A stretch of 64,000 bases of DNA, taken from Rhynchonema sp. JSB1_4 (lineage: Eukaryota; Nematoda; Chromadorea; Monhysterida; Xyalidae). Position 1 is the first letter of the stretch, and each line of letters starts with the position of its first letter. Positions 12,732-27,109 of this stretch are shown in pieces. Below the pieces are notes generated by a model. That model worked only from the letters and a program-made list of their open reading frames with translations, searched no databases and was not told the origin of the DNA. Position numbers and translations under genes: made by a program. Location: NCBI GenBank assembly GCA_030248065.1, contig JASAMV010007895.1, positions 1 to 64,000 of the forward strand, given 5' to 3'.

Positions 12732-15700
12732 TCATCGTGTGTCCATCGACGCAATACTTTCATTGTCGTCAAAGTCCCAGACTTCCAACTGATCGGCGGT
12801 TGAGTGCAATTCAGAAAGACCAGTGACATCCTCGAGTGTTTGAGGATTATTGCACACGGACAAAATGAATGACACACCATCTTGACGGAATCTGGATGTT
12901 GGCAAAAGTGTTATTGATCCATTGGGTAGACAGCGAATGTGAACCGAACAGTTCGTGTAGCCTACCCTCGTTACAGTGCCCCTCATAAAGTAAAACCCAC
13001 TATTGATCAGTGAGACAGTTTGATGCTCCATTCACTGTCGTCTCCTTTTCTGATTATTCTAATTGAGGCGGGTGAGTGAACGGTCGATACACGAACACGC
13101 AAAAAGGAAAACACTAGCTTGTTCACGACTCGTTCGCTGCACGCGATGCAACAGTTGAATCGTTTCACACCGACGCACATTTGCGAAAATCTGCAATCAC
13201 ACATTTTAGTCGTTCTCAGTTCGTACTACCGACTTCGCGATGTACCGCACAAGTGCGCTAACCTCCTGTCACGCAAAATTCGTGTACCGCAAACACAAAC
13301 AAAATACAAAAAGTTACCAACTTCGAGATGTGCCCTCTGATCTGATGTGGCACCATACCGAGACACGACACAGTATCAGCAGATGGTTCACCATCGGGTG
13401 CATTGCACACGGAGGCGGGTGCATTGGCTTGCAATGGGTGTTGAGTGAGTGAGGCAAGCAGCTCAACGCACAGACCTGCAGCCAATTGACACACACCCGG
13501 ACGTGTGACCGTGCATTGTTGGTCGAGTGTACGGTCGGTCAGGGACTGTGAAACATTAACTTGGGGTTAACTTGGCGATCAGATCGGATATGCTTTGGTT
13601 AACGTTCACGCTGATCGAATCTTGTGGCAGCTGTCAAAACAGTCTCGAAATATGACAATATGACGATTTTCGAACCATGTGTGTGCGCCTGCAATTAGTC
13701 TACACTATACATGCGGGCCGAAAAAAAACCGTTTTTTTCGGAAAAAACCGAAAAAAAACCGTTTTCTTTCCGAGGCCCGGAAAAATACGTTTTTATTTTT
13801 CCGGAAATTTTTCCAAGTGGCAACTTTTGGAAAAAAACGGTTTTTTTTCAAAAATTTCCGAAATATTTTCAAGGGTTACGAAAGGATGTTGTCAAAACTA
13901 ATGTAAATTGGTGCTAAACACTTCAAAATGAGCACTTTTTAATCTCCAAGTGCATTTTTAGCATGTTTCAGGCCATTTCCCGACAAAATTTTCTCCAAAA
14001 TAGGCGTTTTGGACCATGGTTATCCTTAAGTATTGGAAAAATACTTGAAAAAAAACGGTTTTTTTCCAAAAATATATTTTGCGGAAAAATACGCAAGTAT
14101 AGCCTACACAACTAGTGAAACCCGGTATACAGTGAACGTCTTTTCGACACCTCGGTTCCCCATCTGACATTATCCTGCTTAGTGCCTTGTGTGAATATTG
14201 TTCGTAATGAACGACGGCAGACCGCACAAATCACTCACATTTCCGGGCGCTGTCACATCCGAGCAGAAGTAGCAGCCCAACTCGTGTCCCGCCAACCAGC
14301 TCGGTGCAACTGATGTGTCACCAACTGATGTTTCACTTTCACCCACCGCATGTGTAGAGCCATGTCGCAGCACAACGTACGTGTCGAAGCCGAGCGCTGC
14401 GCTGATTCCGATCTGCAGATGGGGACGAACTATTTTGTGGTGGAAAAAAGAACTGCGTGAAAATGAAATCATTTTCTTTGGCTTGTTGCCTTGAGGTCTG
14501 AATTCTTTTTTACCAACTGATATCAAACGATTCGATCAACCCTACTGTACAGCTTATCAATCATGTGAACCATGAGTTGAACAAATACCGAGTTAGAATG
14601 CTATACCGTCATAAACCCCGGCTGGCCACACACACTCAAACAGCAGCCATGAGAGAATCCACCATAATCCAGGCGCTCTGGGCCAAACTTAATGAAACAT
14701 CACCGATACCTTTGCATACGACGCAGCGAGCAATGTTGGTAACCACCGACCCTCCCTTGTATCCAACAACATGAACACAACGTCGTGCTCTTGTACCAAA
14801 CTGACCAGTTGACCGATATTGGCTCGGACGGCGGGCTCATCTGCAAGGAAACACCACACGGTTGAAACTGTGAGAGCTGACACGGTTAGAAACATATCGA
14901 ATTGGATAAACCTAAACGCGTTAAGCGGTTCGCTCTCTTGACTCGTGACACGGTGATTTTTCGGTTAAGTGGTTGTTTGCACTACAAACAACATTTTTTG
15001 ATTTTTGTACCAAGTAATGCTTCGTGCAGAACATTTTGTGTTGTTCCATACAGTGTACATTACGCAATATGTTCCTACTTTTCATTTTAAAGGATTCTTT
15101 CGGCTACGCAGTCGAATGGTCTTGATTTCACCCACGTTCGGTGCGGTCGGGTCAGTGCCGCAACGTGAATATTAAAGACATCGCTTTGTGGGCGTGGTTG
15201 ACACTGAACGAAAATGACGGGGCCCGATCACGTCACCATAAAGAAGGTAGATCGCACACCACATTAGTCCCGCATAGATAGACCCATTGAGCGAACCTTT
15301 CTGTCCGACGACGTGTCCAGGCATTGGCACCGTTATGTCACATCCCCTGGCTCTACATCCGGGATGTATCTCCATGAGTGCGTCAGCAGCAGCCTGTGCC
15401 TTTGCACGTTGCGTCCGACCGTCGACGAATTTGTACAGCGATTGACGCACTGGGTTGCTCGCTGACACGCGCGCGTTGTCGATAAATGTGATGTGCGACA
15501 CACCCCACGCCTGTGCTGCTGATGATGTTTCACTCACTTGGTTGCAGGCAGGCGTTTGCCAATAAATAGCACGAACAGAGGCAGACGCGAAGAAATGAGT
15601 TTTTCTGTTCACTTGCCATTTCATATGACAAGTGAAATCTCTAAATCAGGCACAAGGAGAACATGATGAAGGTGAGTAAATGTACGCTGTTCACAGGAAA

Positions 15701-17890
15701 AACCTACAGGTGGCAAAGTGTGCCAAACGAAGCCCTGTTTGCTTTGCAGGTCAACCACGTTGTGGACGTTTATATTGTCGTAAGCGTGTTTCAAGCTTCT
15801 GCAAGTGAATAAACTACACAAAATATATGGATCAAACGCACCAACAACAATCTGGCAACATTGCATCCAAGTGTGCCAGCACCGAACAACAGACATTTCA
15901 AATCACGAATTCTGTCCAATTCCAATTCGGGCACCAAACGCCAGCGCATCAACTCCAGGTTGAGATTAATCGCGTTCGATGCCATTCTGCAGCCGGACAG
16001 ATTGAAAGACAATGTGGGGAAAGTCATGGTCTCAGACCGGTTAGTTCACAAATGGAATGAGGCAGAAGGGCCAGTGCAGAAACGCGACACCGTGCTGTGC
16101 TAACTTGATCGGATCCATCGTTTGACTCATGTCGACAAATCGCGGCGCCAGCTGTCCCTTCGCATTCTTCTCCCACCCGACGCACTGGCAGTCAGTCAGG
16201 CTGGCTGATGTTTCACAACACTCAATCTGCCAGACCATAGATGGCGAGAGATCGGCACGGCCGCTACTTGCATCACAGCCAATACGAATACCGATCACCG
16301 ATATTGAGGATAGTTGGGGCCTGCGTCAGAATATTGGTGCTGTGAGTACAGGCATATAGGCAAACAACCAAAACACAAAAAAACAAAAAAAAAAAAACAA
16401 ACCAAACAACACCCAAACAACCCACACAAAAAAAAAAAAACCCAACACCAACCAACACACACCCCCACTTGTTCTTAGCTGACTGATTGCTCTGTCTCGG
16501 GACACGCACCTAGTGCGCCGAAAGAAAACCACAGTGAAACTGATAGCTCCATATAATCAATGTGTTCGAAACAAAGCAACGTCAGAAATCGAAACCTGGT
16601 GTTACACGTGCTATAAAAGAAGGCCGAAGCTTCGGTTTGCAGTACGCCTCAGGCCATCCACAATAACCGAGCATATTCTAAACGGACCTGTAATGCTTCA
16701 CACACGCGACCAGATTGCGCAAGGGCCAGCCTGGATGATCGGGGTAAGTGGATGGGTCTAGGAAGAATAGATACGCCTGCAACTGAATAAGGTGTGTCAT
16801 TTTCTGGTTTTTAAATTGATTTCCAGCAGGATAAATCAGCAAAATGCACAAAAAGTCGTGGTATAAATACCTGATCCACATCAAACTCTCTCAGCGCCAA
16901 AGTGCCAAAACCGAACAATTTATAATTACAATCGGTATCATTTCCAGCTGGCTCCACTTGCAGCCAAGCAGCGGTTGGATGTTGGTTTTGCGTCAGATAC
17001 GACAGCAGTGCAGCACTGAGTTTATCGTACGACAGATGTTTCACCGAACAATGTTCTGCCAGCGGTTGCGTTGTTCTGCATTGCACAGTACCAGTCGGGT
17101 ATAGTAGCGCTGGCGTAAGCATCCAGTAGTGGAAATGGAATTTCTTCAGATCCTGAATGGAAAACAAGGTTAAACGAGTATCTGTGAAGCGAGGAAGCAA
17201 GCCACGAACCAACCGCGAAAACAGTGAGCAAGAATGGAAACAGTGCACGGACATCATGCAACGCAGTGCCACTCGTGATCGCGGTGCTCAACTGGGAACA
17301 AATGTAATGTTTCAACGTTCAATCGTAATAAATGAGAATGTGCCAATCAATAATACTCACCTCTTCTGTATATCTACACATCATTGCCTTTCTGTCCATT
17401 TGTTTGAACGACTCCAATGTATTCGATATGATCACGTGACCTTGACACGCAACGGCCCGACTCGGCATCCAATCAGCGCGCTGCGTGCTCGAAGCTGATT
17501 GACTGTCGCTCGCACCTGATTGGCTGCTGACGTTGAATGCACTGAAATCGATCGACAGACGACACGGCGCACCAGGCTGATCGGCTGCAAATAATTCCCA
17601 TTCGTGTTTTATCTTTTATCAGATCGGATTAAGGATAGTGTGGTGCAAACATGAGAAAGACCAGGACTCAAATGAAGCTAAACTAGACACAATATTGCGT
17701 CCAATGATGAGCCAGCAAAGTAAACACCGACAAATGTTCCCCCACCCAACTAACTCGGCACATAATACGCCTGCAACGACTGCGGCGTTTCATCGAGTTT
17801 GAACACATTCAGCTTCCTTCGTGCCAATTCCGACCAGAACGCTGGATCGATAAAAGTACTGAACGGGACGAATTTGATTGCTGCAGACAT
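12732..17890 (-). CDS. ATG7: ATG7, ubiquitin-like modifier-activating enzyme (14 exons)
   Basis: ATG7 is the E1 enzyme that activates ATG12 and ATG8-family proteins for autophagosome growth. Exons are 17755-17890, 17361-17584, 17214-17291, 16871-17152, 16704-16782, 16461-16546, 16084-16184, 15842-15986, 15297-15510, 14710-14840, 14239-14412, 13322-13545, 13113-13190 and 12732-12891, giving 703 residues, the same length as human ATG7. Diagnostic features are the N-terminal [14 protein letters not shown], the ATP-binding loop [32 protein letters not shown], and the catalytic cysteine in [18 protein letters not shown] acceptor lies about 10 bases before the ATG, which fits a 5'UTR intron or trans-splicing. 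Exon limits at 16461-16546 and the donor at 16083 are the weakest. Intron 13546-14238 holds a transposon. Confidence 0.95.
13706..14101. mobile_element. Non-autonomous hAT-like element, A-run/CCG fold-back
   Basis: The ends TATACATGCG and CGCAAGTATA form inverted repeats. They are flanked by GTCTACAC (13698-13705) and GCCTACAC (14102-14109), an 8-bp duplication matching at 7 of 8 bases. The interior repeats GAAAAAAACCG and its complement, so the whole element can fold on itself. It lies in an ATG7 intron. A partial copy of the end is present near 35328. Confidence 0.8.
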
Positions 17891-18339
17891 GATGGACGGG
17901 CTGAAAATATTGTCACCAACTGTAAATTGCACGTTATTTTATAAAGGTACAGAAAATATCACAATATACGATGTCGTTACAATACACTATTCCAAAAATA
18001 AGAATGCGCACTAGATCGCATTTCTGCTTGAAAAAGCGGCACACTGAAATTAATGGCATAATTCATGGGAATAAATATATTTTTATCCAGAATCTTCGAA
18101 ACGAAACTTGTAAAACAAATCTTGGCTATCGCTTTGTTCAATATTCAGTTTAGTCAAATGATCAGCAAATGAAATACGACTTCCAAGTATGCCAAAAAAA
18201 GCTTGTGCCAAAACTCAGGGACAAGGAAATGTAGGCATGTGAGTAAGTGTGTGATATGTCATCAAGAATCAAGATTCACAAGAACACATCAAACATCACA
18301 AAATCCGACAACAAAGACACGTAGTCAGTTGAGCACCCA

Positions 18340-21300
18340 TCAATCGTCAAATGGGTTCAAATCCTCCGGATAATCCAGTTTCCCTGGACTTGCCAACGGT
18401 TTCGTTATCGATGCTTCCCCTTGCTTGTTGCTGGTGTCAATATCATCAAACGGATTGTGGTCTAAGTCGGATCCGGGTCGAGCTGGCAACGTATCAGGTC
18501 CCTGTCTCGCACCGGCGGTCACATGACGACGCGCGAACAGACCGCGCCCGAAGTGTTCGGCGATCGTGACAATGCTGTCGTTGGACTCACGTAGCTGGAA
18601 TTGAAAGGGTCGAAAGTTGACACAAACAGTCAAACGTGCAGTCCCGTTTTGTCGCATTCGAATTTCTCACTGCTCTCTTGAACTTGAATGGCACAGGCTC
18701 TGTGCTGAACCAACTCTGATCTCAAACGGCAATTTAGCAACACGTTACCAAAATTGTTTTCAGATTTTTTTCCGCTGACCTCTTTCTGCAACTGCTGGTA
18801 CGAGTCGACACGCGAGGCGTCTTGCGCGTGCAGTTGATTGCGCACTTTCCTGAAATCACAAACAAGCACGTATTTGAATCGCCGCCCAAAACTGGTTGCC
18901 TGACTCATCAAGGCCAATCAGTCACCAACTCATTATCAGGTGCGCAGGCCGGGCACTCCTTAGTGGTCGTATCAGCAGTGTATCCATCGAAACACGTTTT
19001 GTGGTACGAATGATTGCATAGGAAATGCACAGTCGGTACTTCCAGTGCAATGCCGCACGCTGTGCATTTGGACACTTGGAATACTTGCGTGCTGAAATAT
19101 GAGTGAGTTAACTTGATATTCAGGGTTCAAATTAACCTTATCGACATACTTTGTTTCGAGATCATTGATTTTGTCGACGGTTTCTTTGATATCGACTTGG
19201 AGCGCAGCAATCTCGCGTTCGTATGTCTCCACCGTGTCGTTCTCAGATTTCAGCCAGTTCAGAAGGTAGTCCTGACCACGATTGCATCTTATAGCGCTTC
19301 AATCTGTGCTCGAATTTCTTACTTCCGGATCAGCCCAAGCTTAACCAAAAAGCCGCATCTGCCACGAGAGCAAAAGCTCGAGAGCGGACAAGGACTAGTA
19401 CCTTGTATAACGCTGGGAAAAATCCGACTTTGAAATTGGAGTGAAACCTAGTCATTCAAGCGTGTAACATCAACTGGCTTGCCATCTTGGGTCACCTGTT
19501 TTGATCTTCGGGGGAAGATACTGCATGTTTTCCGCATCATCACGAAACCTTATACTCGTACTGTATTTCAATGACTTTGTTGATGAATCATTCGAGTTTG
19601 CGATGCGTTGTAAATTCCCAAAATCCCACAAACAATTCCCCTCACTCCACTCCACCACCATCACGCACCTTGACGACAGTCAACGTGATCGTGTCACTAT
19701 TGGCCAATATCTCCAGCACCATCATCGGCGGCAGCACTCGTCGTGCGTGAATCTGACCGATCAAATCAATCAATATTGATTGGGGCACCTGAGATTGACG
19801 CGACACGAACCACAACGCGTCCAGCCATAGAGATGTGTCGACGTCGCTGTAAATAACGAGTGAATAGGGAGCGGCACCTGGGTTGGACAGTTGTTTGATC
19901 AATCTTGATCGCTATTCGTTGTGGTGTTTGGACATTCAATATCTTGACGTCTCAGCGCCGAATGACCAGGGCAAAGCGTATAGTCCAGCCACGAGCTCAT
20001 GAGACGACTCTTTCTTAAGCTTGCTTGGCCAAATTCAAAAATGCTCCGGTTACACGGTTTCGAAAAGCAAAAAAAGAGATATGGCCGAGAGAGATGATGA
20101 TAAGTTCCAGCTGGCTGACCTCAACTTGTTGCGTGCTTGCGCGAACAGCAACGTTGTTCAACAAACAAATGTTTTGGGAGTGAAAAGGTAATTTACGCAC
20201 CGAGGTGGAGAACGTGTTTTTACTAAATGCGTAGGTTTCTCTTTCTTTTGTTTCCGAAATACGTGGAACAGGAACATTATTGGATCCGCACAAGAGCCAA
20301 CTTCAAAAAAGTCGTCTCGTGGTTGGACTACTGTATACGTTGATCTGCAATCCATACTTGGCAAAACTGCCAAAACAAGCAAACCAACCCATACTGCGCA
20401 CAACAATTCACCACACCACTGAAATCGCCACGATCCATGTGATGTTTCAGGATCTGATCGTACCTGAAAGGTCAATAACCAATTTAACAAAATCGTTTCA
20501 GAACATTGTACATAGTAAACAACCAACAGTTTCGATTTCTCATAAATATGGAATATGCCCGGCTGAAAATCGTGTGTTTGACAAAGCATCAATGCTTGAT
20601 CCATGTCAAACTGTGCATCGGCATTTCGGATGAATTTCATGATTTTCTTTTCATTTTCATTCGATGGCGACTTGGCGTGCTCAATTAGGTACAATTCCAG
20701 CAGCGTTATGCTCAGATCAGGGGAATTTTGCTGAAAAAAGTGTGTTTCTTGCGGAAATATAGAAAAATGAGTAAAATATGGTGTCACACATACATTTTCG
20801 GCATTCTGCTCCAAAAACTGCCGAAGTCTAATCGGATCGTCCACAAATAATTTCGCCAAGTCGCTGATTTTGCCTGGCTCACGGTTGCAGGTGGCTAAAA
20901 AGTGGAAGACTTAATTTTGTGAACGGTTCTGATGATGACAAAAAAATTGAAAAGTAACACAAAACTAACATTCAACTATGGACTTTAACAAGGCAGCAGT
21001 TTCGTCAGGCATTTTCCCCATCAACAATTTGCCGTATCGGTTCAGGTAGCGTAGAGCCTGCAAATAAAAAAATCACATAAAAACAGCACGCCACTAAATT
21101 AGAAAATTAAGCCCACTTTTTCATTATTTCAGTATTTTTTCTATTATTTCCCTAATTTTGGTAACATGTGCGTAAACTCCACACCCACTCTTGTGATTAT
21201 GCTTCTTCCAATTAACCTTTATTTGTATGTATTATCGAGTTGGAGCATGTCGACGCAAGAAACTAACTAACCCCAATCTCAACGTACCCTCATGTTTCGA

Positions 21301-24300
21301 CGCTGCAATAACCAAGAGAGGGATCACAAGACTGGAACTGATGATTGACTAACCGCAAAACCACTTTGTCACACCAAACGAGCATTTCTCGGCCTTATTA
21401 GATTTAATTGTTTTCACTTTACCACACACGCGATGAAATACTTGAGATATCACCAATCAGCCCTTACAACCACCCGGTCGTTCCCCCATGAAACATCAGC
21501 CAATGAACGACCTCATTCCCATCCTGCATCGCATCGATGTATCGTATTGCACGTTTGTACTCGTGTTGTTCGTCAATCAATATCGACAGACAAACATCGT
21601 GCATTTGATGTCGCTCGCACAGACGCACGGCTTGCGATTGGTAGCCGGACTTGCGAAGCACCTGAAAGCAAACAAACGGGAAAATTACATAAGTCGTTCA
21701 CAAATGTTATCGAAAACGAACATAAAGCCAAAACAAACGCACACCAGAAAGCAACAGAACAGCGCCCACGAAATCAAGTATTTATCAAGTTTAATGGAGC
21801 AACATCGGTTGGATTTTTCTTGTTGATTGATCCTGTTTTTACAAGAGGGAGGCTGCGCACTGGGATATCGTCAGCTTTAACGCACCAGATACCTGATCAC
21901 CAAAACTGACATCGCAAATAATATTGTCGCACCATATTCTACAAGCGCATCAGCAAACTAAACAGAACAACATACTCAGTTGCAATAAATAAGAAAACAA
22001 CCAAATTCCTTGAACGCCCTTCACCTTGACAGCCGTGTTGACATCGTAAGTGAGTCGCTGGTCGTCCGAGTCCACAAACTCATCCAGTTTCGTCTCGTTG
22101 CCCAACTTTGTGTAACAATTCAACAATATCGTCGTGTGATCGCGACTCGCCATCGATCGACCATGCAGCGCCTCCAGATAAGTGGTCAGTTGGGCGATGC
22201 GTTGAGCGTCAAGGAACTGGAGGGGAATTGAAAATCCATCTTCAGTGCCGCAGAATTGCACTAAAGACACAATGATCCACCTTTCTGATCACATAGGACG
22301 GCTCGAGAGTCCCGATCGTTTGAATGTATTGTTTCACCGAGTTCTCGTAATCGCCTTTTCTAAAAAAATTATCGACATTTTAAAATTGAAAGCAAACATG
22401 AAAATAAACTTTTAATTTAAGCTATTCTACGTTAAAAACTTACTCATACAAATAGTCGGCGTGTTGCTTGAATATACCAACAAGGTCTTCTTGATTACAG
22501 TAATAGCGTTTCGCAAGCCCAATGGCCACGTCATATAAATTTTTCCTGCAAGTCAAGCGACGTGTTCAAATCCACTCGTTTGTACTGTCATTATCGGGAC
22601 ACTAGAGCAACAAGGGTGCGAGCGTATGACAAAAGTTTACTTGTGAACGAAAAAATTTTCAAAAAAAATAATTTAATATTTTTGGAGTCCAACTGCGCCC
22701 AGGTTTCGGTGTGTAATGGAGACCATCGGCGTGACAGTTGTGCTCTCAGCTCGTCAGTCTACAAACCAACATTTTAACCATATTTTCGATCCTGATCTGG
22801 GATTATTCGCCACTTTGTTACCAAGCACGAAGTGATGGTGTTCGTCAGAAGAGGAAGTGATCAAAAATGGCGCGCCCACATCATCGAGGGTAAGCTACAC
22901 CATAACAAAATTCCAAACAAATATCGTAATTCCGTCGCGACCTAAACAACACGTCCAATTTGCTCTTGATGTCCTTGTCATTCAATCGATAGAGTCGTCC
23001 ATTCTTACACAGCACACAGAAGGCGCCCCATTGAGCGAACACCAGTTGTACTTCGGCAATGGGACCACTCCAGGCGATGTACTGGCCCTTTAGGTCATAG
23101 ATGGTCACCAGATTCATTGCACGTTGCTGGTCGGTCATGGAGCTGCAAATGGATGAACTACACATCAACCTGACTTTCTGCTTGTCCATTTCGACCTGCT
23201 TTCCCAGATGGACAGTGCAGCAGGTGACCGTAGCCAAGCGGATTTACCCCATAAAAACAGTTCAATCCTTCAGTTTATTCATTCCAACATGCTGGTGATT
23301 TGCTCCCATTTCTGCTGCAATGAGAGGAAGGACCAAATTTGCGACAAAACGATTGAGACCAACGCCACATTCTCAATCCGACTCGGTTTGATAAAATCGG
23401 GTTAGAGAGACGTCGGGTGCACCTGAGCACTAAAGCACTTAATTCAACACCCCGTTCACCCACTCAATGTTGATGATGTCCGTGGTGACCAACAACAAAT
23501 ACGAGCCCGATACTGTCACCATCAGTTTGTCCTTGTCGGCATCGAATCCCTGGCAACGACCCTCCGACGTGCTATCCGGCTCGGCACATTGCTCGGACGA
23601 GTAGAAGTGCACCAGCTGCCGAATTAATGGGCTTTGATTTGATCTTGTTCTACAAACGATATGCCTAACGTCGATTGTTACAAACGATGACGAGGTCATT
23701 CTTGCGTGAAACATCCGCCGACGACAAGGCAAGTAAATACAATATTTTGACGAACAGAGTCTCATTCTCAGTTTCAGTTGCTTTCATTATTACAGCAAAA
23801 AGAATAACCCCAACTAGTAAAACGGCTGAAACCACTGTGGTCAAATCAAGTCGTCAAATAATGTTTTCAAATCACATGATTCCAGCGCTCATTTGAGGCT
23901 CATGTATAATTGCTTCATTTGACGACAGTAATATTAGCCATTAGAACGGAAAATAGTACACAAACGCAATCCATTTTTTGGTTTTTATCTGGTTTTGGAT
24001 GTTTTGGTTCTGACGGTGAAACACGACGGAGTGCTGATACTCAGCAGCAGATTCAAGTCATTCTCACGTGAAATATCAACCAAAAACTGATCGCAAGAAG
24101 GTGGTTATTTTGCACTCACAGTTGTCCAGATCAAGAGTCACGAGTTTTCGCTGCTAAGCACCACGAACATCACAATATGACAAAACACAACTAATAATAA
24201 ATATAATGCTGACACACAACTCACATCGCGTTTGGCGACCACAAACTGCGAGTCCAACTGTGCGTCGGCCAGTGCGCAGCACGTACGCGAACAGCCACGC

Positions 24301-27109
24301 GCATTGTGCACGGTCTGCGAAGCGAAATAAGAAAAATTTGGCGAAAAACTTCGCTGAAAATTCGCAGCAAAGAATTGACATGAACCAACATGTTTGACCA
24401 CTGTTTTATCCGCCAACACATAGGACACCACCGAATGCAATGTGGCAACGAATAGCACCATGCGACGATCCTTCAATGTGTGAATCGCCAAACCTGTGTG
24501 TATTGATTGATTGAAAGAATGGAATTTAGTCATTTGATTTGGTGCTAGAAAAGCTATTTCAATCCTTCCTCGTTGTATATGTCACGCAGCTTACGTCAGC
24601 GAATAGATCCAACTGATGACATGAATCAGTGCAGCATAAAATTCATGTTTGTGTCGCAGTTTTTTCTTCAATCGATTTTGTTTGATTTCAGTTTTATAAC
24701 GTTGAACAATAAACTAGCAGCAATTGAGTTTCTCTTGTTCAGCACGGTTATAGCACCCGAAACACTTCAAATCAGCCACGGTAAATAATGCTTGGTTGCG
24801 ATTGGCTTGACGCGGTGGACTACCATGAATGGGCATTGTGAGTACAAAGCCCGAACCAGGATTTTTGATGCTGGCGCTTGATGTTTTACGTCTGACTGAC
24901 CGAACCCATCAAATGGTTCTACACACTAACAGGCGATAGCACAGAAACGCCGATACGAACCCACCATTTTATCAATTCAAACGCACACCGACCAGTCACA
25001 GTCCCATCACTCGAACATTCCAGTCCGTTTCTGATAGTAATCGATTTGGCGCCCTTTTCCTTGGCGACATCGCCACGATACAACAACACGGTCGAGTCTT
25101 CGAACCCAACCACCAGACATTGGCCGAGCTCATCCGATGTCACGCACGTTGCCTGCAATTGACAAGGCAAGCGCAGTTGAGTGACACTAATAATTGACTG
25201 GTTGATTCAAAAACACTTTCCATAACACACAATAAACTTGATGATCGGTTTGGATCGGATGGTTGGTGGTCGGTCACGTCGCCGACCGGTCACCGTACTT
25301 TTCTCAGATTTTACGAGATTCCGCGACCCGAGTAAAAGTCGTTTATCATCAGCCGCTGGGTCGGAGTAGCTTTGTACATTTTCAAATCTCGAAACACTCT
25401 GAATTAGTCACGTGACCAACACAGGTGTCATCCGATCACCATATTTCATGTCAAGCTCGCAATCGATTCACAGATGTTTCACAAATAGCATAAATAACGA
25501 TCCTCGAACAAGGAAAATCGATTACTCTCAGAAAATTGGAACAGTCAAAGCTCGACCACTGATCCTATCCAAACCGCAATATCAACCCACCCTGGTCGGT
25601 CTGTTATTCGGTGCCAACGTGCGAGTAACTCTCGTGCAAAACGGTGCGCCATTTGCGTCCAAACGATCCAGATTCCACACTTTCACCAACGGGTTGATAC
25701 CTTCTTCGTCTTCCTGGCGGCGACAGAAATAGATATTGGAGATCGACCGCCGTGCTATTCAGAGCTGTTTTTATATTTTCTCTACACTTGCCTAAGCGGC
25801 CAGGCTAGTCACCGCACGATCACACCAGACGACGAGTAGTTCCCTCCAGAATAGTTTTGCCCTTGCTAGACAGGCAAAAAAGAATTTTTATTCAGAAAAA
25901 ACCAAACTTCATCGTCCAACCAAAAATGTTCCACTCTATTCATAAGTGGAAACGTGCATCGGTGGTTCAAGCAATCGTTTAAGAACAATAATCGATAACA
26001 GACGAACCCGAGACAATAGCAAAAACCAGCAAACTGCTAAACGCACCCCGACAGTGACCAAATAGCCCGTCTGCTTCACTAGATGTATGTCAGCCAATGA
26101 CTGTCTATGCGCTTTCCAACAATCCACTTGGTACGATTCGTTCAGCACACAAATCGAACCTGCAAACCATGGTCGCCGGTGTGCACTTTCCTGACAAGTT
26201 GGGTCAGGTGTGGTGGTCCGGGTTGGGTTTGACTTGGCATTGGCACAGGAAGTTTTTGCTCATTATCCACACCATTGTGAAACAGCAGCCAGCCATTTTC
26301 GCACTGGCTGTGTAGCACACACGCATGTTATGCATGGACAACACTTGGACAGCTGGCTGTGATTTCACGGATGGGATGAATGTCAAGTCAAAGTCAAACC
26401 CGTCCACAGCCGATCCGGATGCCAGAAAAGTCGTCTTCTTTCTCAGACCGTTCCCAATGTCCACCAAAAATTGGCACTATACAAACATTCTGAATGTAGG
26501 TCTTTCTTTCGCCTATTTTGTCAACAGGCACCTAAAAATCTGACGTCTAAGTACAAATTGCACCCGCGAAAATATAAAATATCCCCAGACCTGAGCGTTC
26601 GGCCAGATAAACGCGACCATCGACAGCGGATGCACAACAACGCACACAATCCAGGTCCTGAACAATGGATTTCTTTGGAAAATATAGGGTTCATACTTTT
26701 AACGGCTCAGTCGGTCGAAACTGGCGGTTACTCAAAACTGTAATTTTCTCATTCCCAGGGTTTCTACTCTTCACCCCCTCCAAAATCGGTATAATACCAC
26801 CAGCACATACACGGATAGACTTCTGGATAGGGATGGGGCATTGTCGGGTGTCGGCACCCAAGCGTAGGTGTTCGTTTTTATACCCTCAAGATTCCTCCAG
26901 CAGTAGATGTCAGGTGTCGAATATCCCCCAATCCCCCTACAGCCACACCTGATGCACGACTTATCAGTTTGTCAACAATAAATCCAAATACAGAAAGTCA
27001 AAGTGCCAACCTGGAGCGCCAAGAACGCATTCTCCGGATGTTCAGGATCGGTCACCAACGACTGGTCGAAGAACATAAATCGACGCCAGCCAAGTTCGAC
27101 CAGCGACAT
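18340..27109 (-). CDS. VPS11: VPS11, HOPS/CORVET core subunit (22 exons)
   Basis: VPS11 is a core subunit and E3-like RING protein of the HOPS and CORVET tethering complexes on endosomes and lysosomes. Exons are 27011-27109, 26591-26657, 26047-26159, 25591-25713, 24993-25152, 24390-24493, 24225-24314, 23449-23615, 22942-23142, 22444-22545, 22281-22359, 22025-22216, 21512-21661, 20970-21057, 20794-20894, 20528-20730, 20389-20463, 19669-19846, 19150-19271, 18930-19091, 18780-18849 and 18340-18594, giving 966 residues (human 941). Key blocks are [15 protein letters not shown] at the start, [46 protein letters not shown], and a RING finger with CTACG then [12 protein letters not shown] then CPAC. 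The C-terminal tail carries two NPFDD motifs. The donor at 23448 is weak. Confidence 0.95.

Noticed and set aside
21433..21909. 158-codon plus-strand open frame
   Set aside because: It is the complement of a VPS11 exon and its introns.
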